In this document: piece by piece, positions 52,046 to 60,310 of the stretch
How positions within the stretch are numbered: position 1 is the stretch's first letter
Layout of the letters: every line of letters begins with the position of its first letter
Assembly (NCBI GenBank): GCA_964385175.1
Contig: CAYLNL010000008.1
Coordinates: forward strand, 82,725 to 146,724
DNA from: CAYLNL01 sp964385175
GTDB lineage: Bacteria > Bacteroidota > Bacteroidia > Flavobacteriales > Flavobacteriaceae
Direction: 5' to 3'
DNA length: 64,000 bases
Notes under the pieces: generated by a model
Database searches by the model: none
Seen by the model: the letters and a program-made list of their open reading frames with translations, nothing else
What the model was told of the DNA's origin: nothing
Translations under genes and position numbers: made by a program

Positions 52046-52439
52046 AAAAACAGACCACGAGTGGCGCACCCAACTCTCGGAACAGGAGTACCATATTCTT
52101 CGTGAAAAAGGAACCGAAATACCACATACCGGTATTTATAATCTTCATTTTAAAGAAGGAAATTATACCTGCAAAGGATGTGGCACCGCTCTCTTTACCA
52201 GCGACAGTAAATTTCAAAGTCATTGCGGATGGCCATCCTTTGACCGGGCTGCAGAAAAAGCCATAGAATACCGGCAAGATACCTCTCACCACATGCTCCG
52301 AACCGAAATCCTGTGCGCTAATTGTGGCGGGCATCTGGGACATGTTTTTAATGATGGGCCAACCGAAACAGGCGTGCGCTTTTGTGTAAATTCAGCAAGC
52401 CTTACTTTTTTAGACGATACAGAAAATGTTCTCTCCTAA
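52020..52439 (+). CDS. msrB: cytoplasmic peptide-methionine (R)-S-oxide reductase MsrB
   Basis: 139 residues from MSPKKYNIEKTDHEWRTQLS; no signal. Zinc sites CKGCG and CANCGG, QSHCGWPSFDRA (extra Cys where the first copy has Ser), and the catalytic cysteine in GVRFCVNSASL. It overlaps the upstream paralogue by 26 nt, a tandem duplication with one copy exported and one not. The extra Cys near residue 63 could act as the resolving cysteine; the exported copy lacks it. Confidence 0.93.
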   Translation: MSPKKYNIEKTDHEWRTQLSEQEYHILREKGTEIPHTGIYNLHFKEGNYTCKGCGTALFTSDSKFQSHCGWPSFDRAAEKAIEYRQDTSHHMLRTEILCANCGGHLGHVFNDGPTETGVRFCVNSASLTFLDDTENVLS

Positions 52440-52520
52440 TTGAGTATATAGCAAAAAAACTTCCTTCACTCTAAATTTACAATACGAAAACTTTCTGTAG
52501 CTCCTTCCACTTTCCTTTTG

Positions 52521-52528
52521 TATTTTCG
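52521..52528 (+). promoter_or_regulatory. -7 promoter-like element for lpd
   Basis: TATTTTCG differs from TAnnTTTG at one position; 34 nt before the lpd ATG. It supports the start at 52563. Confidence 0.4.
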
Positions 52529-52562
52529 CACCCGAAAAACTATATGCGAAAAAAATACTACC

Positions 52563-53954
52563 ATGAATGAATATGATATACTAATCCTGGGAAGTGGTCC
52601 CGGGGGTTATGTGGCAGCTATTCGAGCCGCTCAGTTAGGATTTAAAACCGCTGTCATTGAAAAAGAAAATTTAGGCGGCGTGTGCCTCAATTGGGGCTGC
52701 ATCCCTACCAAAGCTCTTTTAAAAAGCGCCCAGGTATTAGACTATTTAAACCATGCCCAGGAATATGGGCTAAAAGCGGAAAAAGTTGATAAGGACTTTG
52801 GCGCCGTTATAAAACGAAGCCGCACAGTGGCAGAAGGTATGAGCAAAGGTGTGCAGTTCTTAATGAAGAAAAACAAAATTGATGTTTTAGAGGGATTTGG
52901 AACTTTAAAACCCGGGAAAAAGGTAGAAGTGAAAAGCGCCGATGGTAAAACCACCGCTTACAGCGCCAAACACATTATAATAGCCACCGGTGCCCGCTCA
53001 AGAGAACTGCCCGCAGTACCACAAGACGGCAAAAAAATAATAGGCTACCGCGAAGCTATGAATCTCCCTAACCAACCCGCCAAACTTATTGTGGTAGGCA
53101 GCGGCGCCATAGGCGTAGAATTCGCTTATTTTTATAATGCTATGGGTGTAGAGGTTACTATTATAGAGTACATGCCCGCCATAGTTCCTATAGAAGACGA
53201 AGATATTTCTAAACAACTGGAGCGCAGCTTTAAAAAAGCGGGTATAAAAATTATGACTTCGTCCGAGGTAATCCGCACAGATACATCGGGTAAGGGTGTA
53301 AAAGCGACCGTGAAAACTAATAAGGGCGAAGAAATTATAGAAGCCGATATACTTCTTTCCGCAGTTGGGATAAAAACCAATATTGAAGGTATTGGGTTAG
53401 AAGAAGTAGGCATCGTCGTTGAAAAAGATAAAATTATGGTGAATGATTACTGCCAGACCTCCGTTCCCGGTTATTATGCCATAGGCGATGTAACCAAAGG
53501 GCAGGCGCTCGCTCACGTAGCCTCAGCCGAAGGAATTCTCTGCGTAGAAAAAATAGCCGGTTTGCACGTAAACCCCTTAGATTATGGTAACATTCCCGGC
53601 TGCACCTACTGTATGCCTGAGATAGCCTCCGTAGGGTTAACCGAAAAACAAGCCAGGGAAAAGGGATACGACCTGAAAGTAGGAAAATTTCCTTTTTCCG
53701 CCAGTGGAAAAGCCAAAGCCGCCGGTCACCCAGATGGGTTTGTAAAGGTGATTTTTGATGCTAAATACGGCGAATGGTTAGGCTGCCATATCATAGGTGC
53801 CGGCGTTACCGACATGATAGCCGAAGCAGTAGTAGCCCGCAAACTGGAAACCACCGGGCATGAAATTCTAAAATCTGTACACCCCCACCCTACCATGAGC
53901 GAAGCCGTTATGGAAGCCGTGGCAGATGCCTATGGGGAGGTAATTCATTTATAG
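52563..53954 (+). CDS. lpd: dihydrolipoyl dehydrogenase
   Basis: 463 residues. FAD-binding DILILGSGPGGYVAAIRAAQLG is followed by the redox disulfide GGVCLNWGCIPTKALL, NAD-binding VVGSGAIGVEFAYFY, and the C-terminal active-site base region SVHPHPTMSEAVMEA (His-Glu). It reoxidises lipoamide in pyruvate and 2-oxoglutarate dehydrogenase complexes in the cytoplasm. The ATG at 52563 gives the family N-terminus. No E1/E2 genes nearby. Confidence 0.97.
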   Translation: MNEYDILILGSGPGGYVAAIRAAQLGFKTAVIEKENLGGVCLNWGCIPTKALLKSAQVLDYLNHAQEYGLKAEKVDKDFGAVIKRSRTVAEGMSKGVQFLMKKNKIDVLEGFGTLKPGKKVEVKSADGKTTAYSAKHIIIATGARSRELPAVPQDGKKIIGYREAMNLPNQPAKLIVVGSGAIGVEFAYFYNAMGVEVTIIEYMPAIVPIEDEDISKQLERSFKKAGIKIMTSSEVIRTDTSGKGVKATVKTNKGEEIIEADILLSAVGIKTNIEGIGLEEVGIVVEKDKIMVNDYCQTSVPGYYAIGDVTKGQALAHVASAEGILCVEKIAGLHVNPLDYGNIPGCTYCMPEIASVGLTEKQAREKGYDLKVGKFPFSASGKAKAAGHPDGFVKVIFDAKYGEWLGCHIIGAGVTDMIAEAVVARKLETTGHEILKSVHPHPTMSEAVMEAVADAYGEVIHL

Positions 53955-54121
53955 ACAAATTCCGCCAGGTATAGAAAACAATTTCAGCCATTAGTACCGG
54001 AAATTCATAGCGTCAAAGCCCAAGAAATAAGGCATCTTTAGTATTGAGGGAGTATTTAAAATTAAATACCATATAACCCAATAGCCTGCTACCAAATGAA
54101 TAAGCCACAAGCGCTAATGGG

Positions 54122-54469
54122 TTAACTACCGGCTTTTTTTTTCAACCCCGATTTTTCAGCGAAATACTCGCAAAAATCCCTCAAAGAATCAGCCATCTTA
54201 TCATCATTAGTAGCCTTATAAAATGTATCGGCCATTGCCAGGAGCGTTTGATGAAAAAAAATACGCATCTCTTCCTGCGGCATATCCTTTGTCCAAAGAT
54301 CTATTTTAAGCGTTTCTTTATGAGCCCCATCCCAAACCGAAAGCAGGAAAGCGTTGGTTTCCTGGTTAAAAATACCGCCATCTGCTGCCGACCAGCATAG
54401 TTTTTCGGGAACCCGGTTTTCATCTAACTGCACGATAAGTTCAATAGAAGAAGTGGTTGTTTGCGCCAT
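54122..54469 (-). CDS. gldC: gliding motility protein GldC
   Basis: 115 residues. ELIVQLDENRVPEKLCWSAADGG, VWDGAHKETLKIDLWTKDMP and MRIFFHQTLLAMADTFYKAT match GldC, a soluble accessory protein of Bacteroidota gliding. Its start overlaps the gldB stop by one base. The role is known only from genetics in Flavobacterium; this entry relies on similarity recalled from memory. Confidence 0.93.
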   Translation of the reverse strand: MAQTTTSSIELIVQLDENRVPEKLCWSAADGGIFNQETNAFLLSVWDGAHKETLKIDLWTKDMPQEEMRIFFHQTLLAMADTFYKATNDDKMADSLRDFCEYFAEKSGLKKKAGS

Positions 54470-55422
54470 TATTTTTCAGGTTTATAGGCAGCGCTACGAA
54501 ATATGTCTTCCGCAGCGCCCATCAACATTTTTTGCAAAGATACATCGTTGTTTTTCATATAGGCCTGCACAATCTGCCAGCCTATGTATCGTCCCGTCAT
54601 CCCCGGAGATTCAGAATCTATTTCTAAATAAAATTTAGAAAACGGCGCCGGCTCTATAAACCGCTCTTTTAGAGTACCATCGGCGCTAAACAGCATATCG
54701 CGCTCCACAAAATAGCGCCATATATATCCCTCATTTGCCTTCACCCAGGTATATTCAGTTTCTGTATAGCCCATTTTTTGAGCGTCAGGAACCCCCGGCA
54801 GCCAAAGTTGTTTCAGGTATAAAATTTTCCCTTGGTAAATGAGTTGTGAGAGGAACGTGCGTTCTTCAGGATATGGCACCCTGCTTTTCGCTATTTCCTC
54901 TGCCGCATCTACTACTATTTGACCTCGTGTGTAATTTTTTTTCAGGTAACGCGGTATCTCCCGGTAAAAACGATGGTCTTTACCTAAGTAAGCATCCAAC
55001 GAAATGAGCAATAGGCTATCTGCATACACCATATTCATGGTAGCATCTAACTCCGCCGTTATCGTAACTATTTTCGGAGGTTCAAAGTGTGGGAAATAAT
55101 AAACTATATGTTGAAATAAGGAACAAAGTGCCGCCTGTTCTTCCTTAAAATCAGGGAACATCTGTTGCACCTCTTGCGATATTTCTTTCTGAAACGGATT
55201 ATTCATATAATCCACCCAAACGCTATCGGAGTAGCGATTGGAAAAAAGATACGGATACGTTTTTTTCAGTTGGGGCAAATCTGTCGGTAAAGCCCTTGCA
55301 AATGCCTCATCAAACCGGTGCACGGAACATGCAACTTGCATCTTAGAAATAGCCGTCTCTTTTCGGTTTGGGCGGCAAGCTGCCAACAAGGTAGCCAAAA
55401 TAAGTATCCACCAATAATTCAT
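54469..55422 (-). CDS. gldB: gliding motility lipoprotein GldB
   Basis: 317 residues from MNYWWILILATLLAACRPNR, a lipoprotein signal with lipobox LLAAC; the longer frame has no signal. Recognisable GldB stretches: ISLDAYLGKDHRFYREIPRY, and VKANEGYIWRYFVER. GldB is required for gliding and type IX secretion in Flavobacterium. Order gldB-gldC with divergent nadE agrees with other gliding Bacteroidota. The two genes are coupled by a one-base overlap. Confidence 0.93.
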   Translation of the reverse strand: MNYWWILILATLLAACRPNRKETAISKMQVACSVHRFDEAFARALPTDLPQLKKTYPYLFSNRYSDSVWVDYMNNPFQKEISQEVQQMFPDFKEEQAALCSLFQHIVYYFPHFEPPKIVTITAELDATMNMVYADSLLLISLDAYLGKDHRFYREIPRYLKKNYTRGQIVVDAAEEIAKSRVPYPEERTFLSQLIYQGKILYLKQLWLPGVPDAQKMGYTETEYTWVKANEGYIWRYFVERDMLFSADGTLKERFIEPAPFSKFYLEIDSESPGMTGRYIGWQIVQAYMKNNDVSLQKMLMGAAEDIFRSAAYKPEK

Positions 55423-55466
55423 AGGTATAGAACGGTTCTTGTTTCCCAGAATTGTTGCAGATGCTG

Positions 55467-55474
55467 TATTTTTG
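55467..55474 (+). promoter_or_regulatory. -7 promoter element for nadE
   Basis: TATTTTTG matches TAnnTTTG, 28 nt before the nadE ATG. Confidence 0.6.
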
Positions 55475-55502
55475 CCTGTAAAAGTACACGAAAAACCCAC
55501 CT

Positions 55503-56291
55503 ATGGAAACAGGAAAAGTAGCTACCCATATTGTAAACTGGCTTAGAGACTATGCTGAAAGCGCCCACGCAAATGGTTTTATCATAGGCATTTCGGGAGG
55601 CATAGATTCTGCCGTAGTTTCTACTCTATGCGCCCGCACCGGATTGCCTACCCTGTGCATGGAAATGCCCATTCACCAGGCGCCTGCCCAGGTTTCCAGA
55701 GGGCTGAATCACATTGCTTGGTTAAAGCGACATTTTTCGCAGGTACGAAAATTTGAAGTGCCTCTTACCCCCGTTTTTGATTCCTTGGCTGGTGTATTAC
55801 CAGAGGGGAAAAACCTGTCGCAACAGGCGCTTGCGCTCGCCAATACGCGTGCCCGCCTGCGCATGACTACCTTGTATTATATGGCTACCTTGCACGGTTG
55901 CCTGGTAGCCGGAACAGGCAATAAAATAGAAGATTTCGGGATAGGGTTTTTTACTAAGTATGGCGATGGGGGCGTAGATATTAGCCCGATTGCCGATTTA
56001 ACAAAAACTGAAGTATATGAGATGGGGGCCTTCCTGGGAATTAACCGGGATATTATGGAAGCGCTGCCTACAGATGGGCTTTGGGAAGATGAACGGACAG
56101 ATGAGCAACAGATAGGAGCTTCCTATAAAGAATTAGAATGGGCTATGGCGATGGCGGAAGCGGGCAAAAAAGCGGGCGATTTTGAGGGGCGGCAGACCGT
56201 GGTTTTTAGTATTTTTGAGCGGTTGCACACCGCCAATCTGCACAAGATGATTCCTATACCGGTATGCCATATTCCCAAAGAATACAGATAA
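55503..56291 (+). CDS. nadE: NH3-dependent NAD+ synthetase
   Basis: 262 residues. The ATP pyrophosphatase loop is IIGISGGIDSAVVSTLCAR, with NTRARLRMTTLYYMA, AGTGNKIEDFGIGFFTKYG and SPIADLTKTEVYEMG. It has no glutaminase domain, so it takes ammonia directly. It forms NAD+ from nicotinate adenine dinucleotide. Divergent from gldB with ~80 bases between starts. Confidence 0.97.
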   Translation: METGKVATHIVNWLRDYAESAHANGFIIGISGGIDSAVVSTLCARTGLPTLCMEMPIHQAPAQVSRGLNHIAWLKRHFSQVRKFEVPLTPVFDSLAGVLPEGKNLSQQALALANTRARLRMTTLYYMATLHGCLVAGTGNKIEDFGIGFFTKYGDGGVDISPIADLTKTEVYEMGAFLGINRDIMEALPTDGLWEDERTDEQQIGASYKELEWAMAMAEAGKKAGDFEGRQTVVFSIFERLHTANLHKMIPIPVCHIPKEYR

Positions 56292-56319
56292 TGAGCGAGA
56301 AAATAATAGGGATACCTTC

Positions 56320-57579
56320 TCAATATGGAATATCTAACCGTTTTAACAGCGCCATATAAAACCCATCAAAACCCGATTGGGAAGGATATATCTGTTGTTC
56401 TTTTTCCAAAACAAATAATTGTCCGGTGGGCGACTGCAAAAAGCGGGCTATTTGGTGTGTATTTTCAGAGGGCAAGATAGAGCAGGTAGCATACACCATT
56501 TTCCCGCCAGGTTTCACCATTTTAGAGTATTCTTGGAGAAGTTGTTGCTGGAGGTATATGGTTTCCTCTAAAAACCTTGGTTGCAGTTTCCATTTTGTAT
56601 CGGGGTTTCGGCGCAACACGCCCAGCCCGCTACAAGGCACATCTAAAAGAAGGCGGTGGGCGCTGCGGCGTAGTCTTTTAATAGTTTGGGAAGATTTAAT
56701 AATGCGGGTAGCGATAGTGTGCACTCCATTTCGGCGAGCTCTTTTTTTTAGTTGTTCCAGCTTATACGCATGAGTATCTAACGCCAATATAGTTCCCTTA
56801 TTTTGCATAAGCGCTGCCAGGTGAAGGCTTTTTCCGCCAGAGCCGGCACAGGCATCTACTACCCGCATGGCAGGCATTGCCTCTAAAAAAGGAGCTACCA
56901 ACTGGGAAGAAGCGTCTTGAACTTCAAAAAAACCCTCCTTAAAAGCCTTTGTGCTAAAAACATTGCTGCGTTTTTCCAGTACCAGCGCATCGGGATACTC
57001 ATCGGGAAGCCACGTATCTATCCCCTCTTCCCGTAAAGCCGCCTGGAGCGCCTTGCGGGTAGTGTGCAAGGTATTTGTTCGTAGCACCACTTGTGCTGGC
57101 TGGTTTAACGCATGAATTTCGCGCGCCCATACCTCCTCGCCTAACTCACTCACTCCGCGCTCTTCTAACCAATCGGGGATAGATTCGCAAACAGGGCGAA
57201 GGTGGGACAATTCCTGGTAGCGTTGCCGGATAATTTTCACAGATATTTCCTCAAATTCTTTCCACAGGGGCAGAGGAGACCTTTCCAACGCAAAAAATAC
57301 ACCCAGGAGCCGCCACAAATCGGCTTCAGAAAAAGGCTCTTCCACAGAGGCTATGGTAGCATAGAGACGTTTATACCTAACTACCTGGTAGGTGGTTTCT
57401 GCGATAAAGCCCCTATCCCTGGCGCCACGGCGTTTATCTGCCTTCAGCATTTTTTCAATTATCTTATCAGCATGACCATTTTGGTTGAAAATCTGCTCCA
57501 ACGCTTCTATTACGGCAACTGCCAGATTGCGATGCCATTTTACCGCAGAAAACGAGTTGGTATAAATATTCCTTTCCAT
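56320..57579 (-). CDS. rsmB: RsmB-like 16S rRNA m5C methyltransferase
   Basis: 419 residues. The N-terminal half is NusB-like helical, and the methyltransferase half has SAM-binding VVDACAGSGGKSLHLAA, the first cysteine motif LLDVPCSGLGVLRRNP, and the catalytic cysteine in VYATCSILPSEN. It methylates a cytosine of 16S rRNA (RsmB/RsmF group); which site is not settled. It follows leuB by 27 nt and may share its transcript. Confidence 0.9.
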   Translation of the reverse strand: MERNIYTNSFSAVKWHRNLAVAVIEALEQIFNQNGHADKIIEKMLKADKRRGARDRGFIAETTYQVVRYKRLYATIASVEEPFSEADLWRLLGVFFALERSPLPLWKEFEEISVKIIRQRYQELSHLRPVCESIPDWLEERGVSELGEEVWAREIHALNQPAQVVLRTNTLHTTRKALQAALREEGIDTWLPDEYPDALVLEKRSNVFSTKAFKEGFFEVQDASSQLVAPFLEAMPAMRVVDACAGSGGKSLHLAALMQNKGTILALDTHAYKLEQLKKRARRNGVHTIATRIIKSSQTIKRLRRSAHRLLLDVPCSGLGVLRRNPDTKWKLQPRFLEETIYLQQQLLQEYSKMVKPGGKMVYATCSILPSENTHQIARFLQSPTGQLFVLEKEQQIYPSQSGFDGFYMALLKRLDIPY

Positions 57580-57606
57580 TTTTATGGTTAGAAAGGCACA
57601 GCCTTC

Positions 57607-58728
57607 TTAAATGATGGTGGACTGACCAACCGTTACATTTTCAAGGTTAATGTGAGGATTTTCTTCTTCGCTGCTCAGAATAAGATCTGCTATATATTCT
57701 CCTACACTGTCTGTACCAAAAGTGGTAGCGGGATTCAGGTCAGGGGTTATTACTTGTTGGGCCAATGATTTTTCTACAGCCGCCTGTATAGCGGCAGCTT
57801 CCTGTTGCAGCCCCACATGTTCCAGGAGCATAGCGGCGCTGAGGATAGACGCTACTGGGTTAGCGATATTTTTTCCTCTCGCCTGGGGGTACGAGCCGTG
57901 AATAGGTTCAAACAGAGCGTTTTTTTCGCCCACGGAAGCCGAGGCGAGCAAGCCTATGGAGCCCCCAATAACACTGCCCTCATCAGAAAGAATATCGCCA
58001 AACATATTTTCGGTTAGCAGCACATCAAACTGGCGGGGATTTAAAATAAGTTGCATAGCCGCATTATCTACAAACAAATACTCGAGATTCACTTCGGGGT
58101 AACTTTTTCCCAGGTCGGTAACCACGCTTCGCCACAAGCGGGAAGACTCCAGTACATTGGCTTTATCCACCAGCGTGAGTTTTTTGCGGCGGTTACGGGC
58201 GGCTTTAAAAGCGAGATGAGCAATGCGTTCTATTTCTGCCTGGCTATACTCGCACAAGTCAGAAGCTATTGTGCCATCTTCACTCCGTTTCTTTTCACCA
58301 AAATAAATACCTCCTGTTAACTCCCGGTAGATAACCATATTAGTATTCTCAATAATTTGACGTTTTAAAGGGGACTGGTCTAAAAGAGTGGGATAGGCTT
58401 TAATAGGGCGAATATTAGCAAATAGCCCCAATGCTTTGCGAAGGCGAAGCAATCCTTGTTCGGGGCGCACCTTAGCATGAGGGTCGTGGTCATATTTAGG
58501 GTCGCCAATGGCGCCAAACAGCACGGCATGGCTTTTTTCGCAAAGAGCAAGTGTTTCCGCCGGAAGCGGGTCGCCGGTTTTATCAATAGCTATAGCGCCC
58601 ACCAAGGCTTCTTCAAATTCAAAAGAATGTCGGTAAGCATGGGCAACCGCTTGTAGCGCTTTTACCGCCTGGGCGGTTACTTCTTTCCCGATACCGTCTC
58701 CCGGCAATACTGCAATAGTAAGTTTCAT
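57607..58728 (-). CDS. leuB: 3-isopropylmalate dehydrogenase
   Basis: 373 residues. AVLPGDGIGKEVTAQ, RPEQGLLRLRKALGLFANIRP, VDKANVLESSRLW and GSYPQARGKNIANP are typical of LeuB. It oxidises 3-isopropylmalate in leucine synthesis. No other leu genes lie in the window; the rRNA methyltransferase gene follows. Confidence 0.95.
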   Translation of the reverse strand: MKLTIAVLPGDGIGKEVTAQAVKALQAVAHAYRHSFEFEEALVGAIAIDKTGDPLPAETLALCEKSHAVLFGAIGDPKYDHDPHAKVRPEQGLLRLRKALGLFANIRPIKAYPTLLDQSPLKRQIIENTNMVIYRELTGGIYFGEKKRSEDGTIASDLCEYSQAEIERIAHLAFKAARNRRKKLTLVDKANVLESSRLWRSVVTDLGKSYPEVNLEYLFVDNAAMQLILNPRQFDVLLTENMFGDILSDEGSVIGGSIGLLASASVGEKNALFEPIHGSYPQARGKNIANPVASILSAAMLLEHVGLQQEAAAIQAAVEKSLAQQVITPDLNPATTFGTDSVGEYIADLILSSEEENPHINLENVTVGQSTII

Positions 58729-58756
58729 AGCATTATCTCTTTGGTTATATGGACTG

Positions 58757-58764
58757 CAAAAATA
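58757..58764 (-). promoter_or_regulatory. -7 promoter element for leuB
   Basis: On the minus strand TATTTTTG matches TAnnTTTG, 28 nt before the leuB ATG. Confidence 0.6.
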
Positions 58765-59029
58765 GCGTATTATGAGCTACAGAATGCAGAGGTGGTATTT
58801 TTTTATAAAAAATACCCCGTGTACATTCCTATAATATAGTACTTTAAGATAGTTTGTAGGGCTTTTCTATTGTTAAGAGTATTGGAAAAAGCTGTCATAA
58901 AAAATGACTTTTCTTGTCCATATTATTTTGATATGATTGTTTAGATTTAACATACAAAACGTATAAAGGAGCGAAACGATAAAAAAAATTTCCATCTAAA
59001 AAACCACCAACCCACAACGTGCATAACTC
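58765..59029. other. AT-rich intergenic region, nothing recognised
   Basis: Between leuB and folE, with no open frame of note, no repeat and no clear terminator. Confidence 0.5.
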
Positions 59030-59590
59030 TTATCGCGATAAGTTTGCGCTTATCAACTTCAAGAACTCATTCCGGGTTTCAATTTTTTCAAAAGCTCCCC
59101 TGAACCCAGACGTGGTAGTAAGCGAATTTTGTTTCTGCACCCCGCGCATCATCATGCACATATGGGCGGCTTCAATCACTACCGCCACACCTTGGGGGCG
59201 CAGCGTTTGGTTAATACAATTCAATATCTGTTCCGTGAGCCGTTCCTGCACTTGCAGCCGGCGCGAAAAAACATCTACCACGCGCGGTATCTTACTCAAC
59301 CCCACCACATACCCATCTGGAATATAGGCTATATGAGCTTTCCCAAAAAATGGAAGCAAGTGGTGCTCGCAAAGAGAATACATTTCTATATCTTTCACAA
59401 TCACCATCTCGTTATACGGTTCTTTAAACATAGCGCTTTTTAAAATCTCTACTGCATTTAGCCGATAGCCCTGGGTAAGAAAGTGCATGGCCTTCGCCGC
59501 CCGCTCAGGAGTCTTAAGAAGCCCTTCGCGTTCAGGGTCTTCCTCTACTCCTTTAATAATTTCCCGGTAATAGGTATTCAATTCGTGCAT
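59030..59590 (-). CDS. folE: GTP cyclohydrolase I
   Basis: 186 residues. It has EREGLLKTPERAAKAMHFLTQGY, the zinc-site region EMYSLCEHHLLPFFGKAHIAYIP and GLSKIPRVVDVFSRRLQVQE, EAAHMCMMMRGVQKQNS. It opens GTP to dihydroneopterin triphosphate in folate synthesis. It follows msrA after 28 nt and is probably cotranscribed with it. Confidence 0.97.
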   Translation of the reverse strand: MHELNTYYREIIKGVEEDPEREGLLKTPERAAKAMHFLTQGYRLNAVEILKSAMFKEPYNEMVIVKDIEMYSLCEHHLLPFFGKAHIAYIPDGYVVGLSKIPRVVDVFSRRLQVQERLTEQILNCINQTLRPQGVAVVIEAAHMCMMMRGVQKQNSLTTTSGFRGAFEKIETRNEFLKLISANLSR

Positions 59591-59618
59591 ATTCTTATTT
59601 TGATTTTTTATCTAAATT

Positions 59619-60146
59619 TCATTTCAATTTATGCGAGTAAGCTTTTTCCAGCTTCCTTAGCTTAGGAAAAATAACAACCTGGCAATACGGTTGGGCAGAA
59701 TTGGCATCATAGTAGTTTTTGTGATACTCCTCTGCCTCATAAAAAACAACCGCCGGCGCCACCTCTGTAACAATAGGAGCATACATTGTTTTTTGAGCGG
59801 TAAGCTCTTTTATATAGGCTTCTGCGATTGTTTTTTGCATTTCATCTACATAAAATATAGCGGAGCGGTACTGCGTTCCCGTATCATTTCCCTGCTGGTT
59901 GAGCGTAGTGGCATCGTGAGTGGCAAAAAAGATTTCCAGCAACTCCCGGTAAGAAACTTTCCTATCATCATAAATAATTTTCACAGCCTCGGCGTGTCCC
60001 GTACTCCCCGTGCAAACCTCCCGGTAAGAAGGATTTTTCACTTCTCCGCCTGTATAACCTGGCATTACCGAGCTCACCCCCTCCACTCTTATAAAAACAG
60101 CTTCAGTGCACCAAAAACAGCCCCCGGCAACAATAGCGGTAGCCAT
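59619..60146 (-). CDS. msrA: peptide-methionine (S)-S-oxide reductase MsrA
   Basis: 175 residues. GGCFWCTEAVF carries the catalytic cysteine at the N-terminus; GYTGGEVKNPSYREVCTGSTGHAE and QGNDTGTQYRSAIFY follow. It reduces methionine-S-sulfoxide. No signal peptide. With the two msrB genes, the window holds three methionine-sulfoxide reductases. Confidence 0.97.
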   Translation of the reverse strand: MATAIVAGGCFWCTEAVFIRVEGVSSVMPGYTGGEVKNPSYREVCTGSTGHAEAVKIIYDDRKVSYRELLEIFFATHDATTLNQQGNDTGTQYRSAIFYVDEMQKTIAEAYIKELTAQKTMYAPIVTEVAPAVVFYEAEEYHKNYYDANSAQPYCQVVIFPKLRKLEKAYSHKLK

Positions 60147-60226
60147 TTTTAGACGATTTTAACTATTTTGTTCAACAACAAAAAAGAGACATTAAACATA
60201 CTGGTTTCTTTTTAACTTTTGCTTGG

Positions 60227-60234
60227 CAAATTTA
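60227..60234 (-). promoter_or_regulatory. -7 promoter element for msrA-folE
   Basis: On the minus strand TAAATTTG matches TAnnTTTG, 80 nt before the msrA ATG. Confidence 0.5.
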
Positions 60235-60310
60235 CGTCTTTATTCCTGTTACTTTTGTTAACAAGGTGTAACAAATCTCCTGTCCATAAGTCTTTACAAA
60301 AAAATAACCT

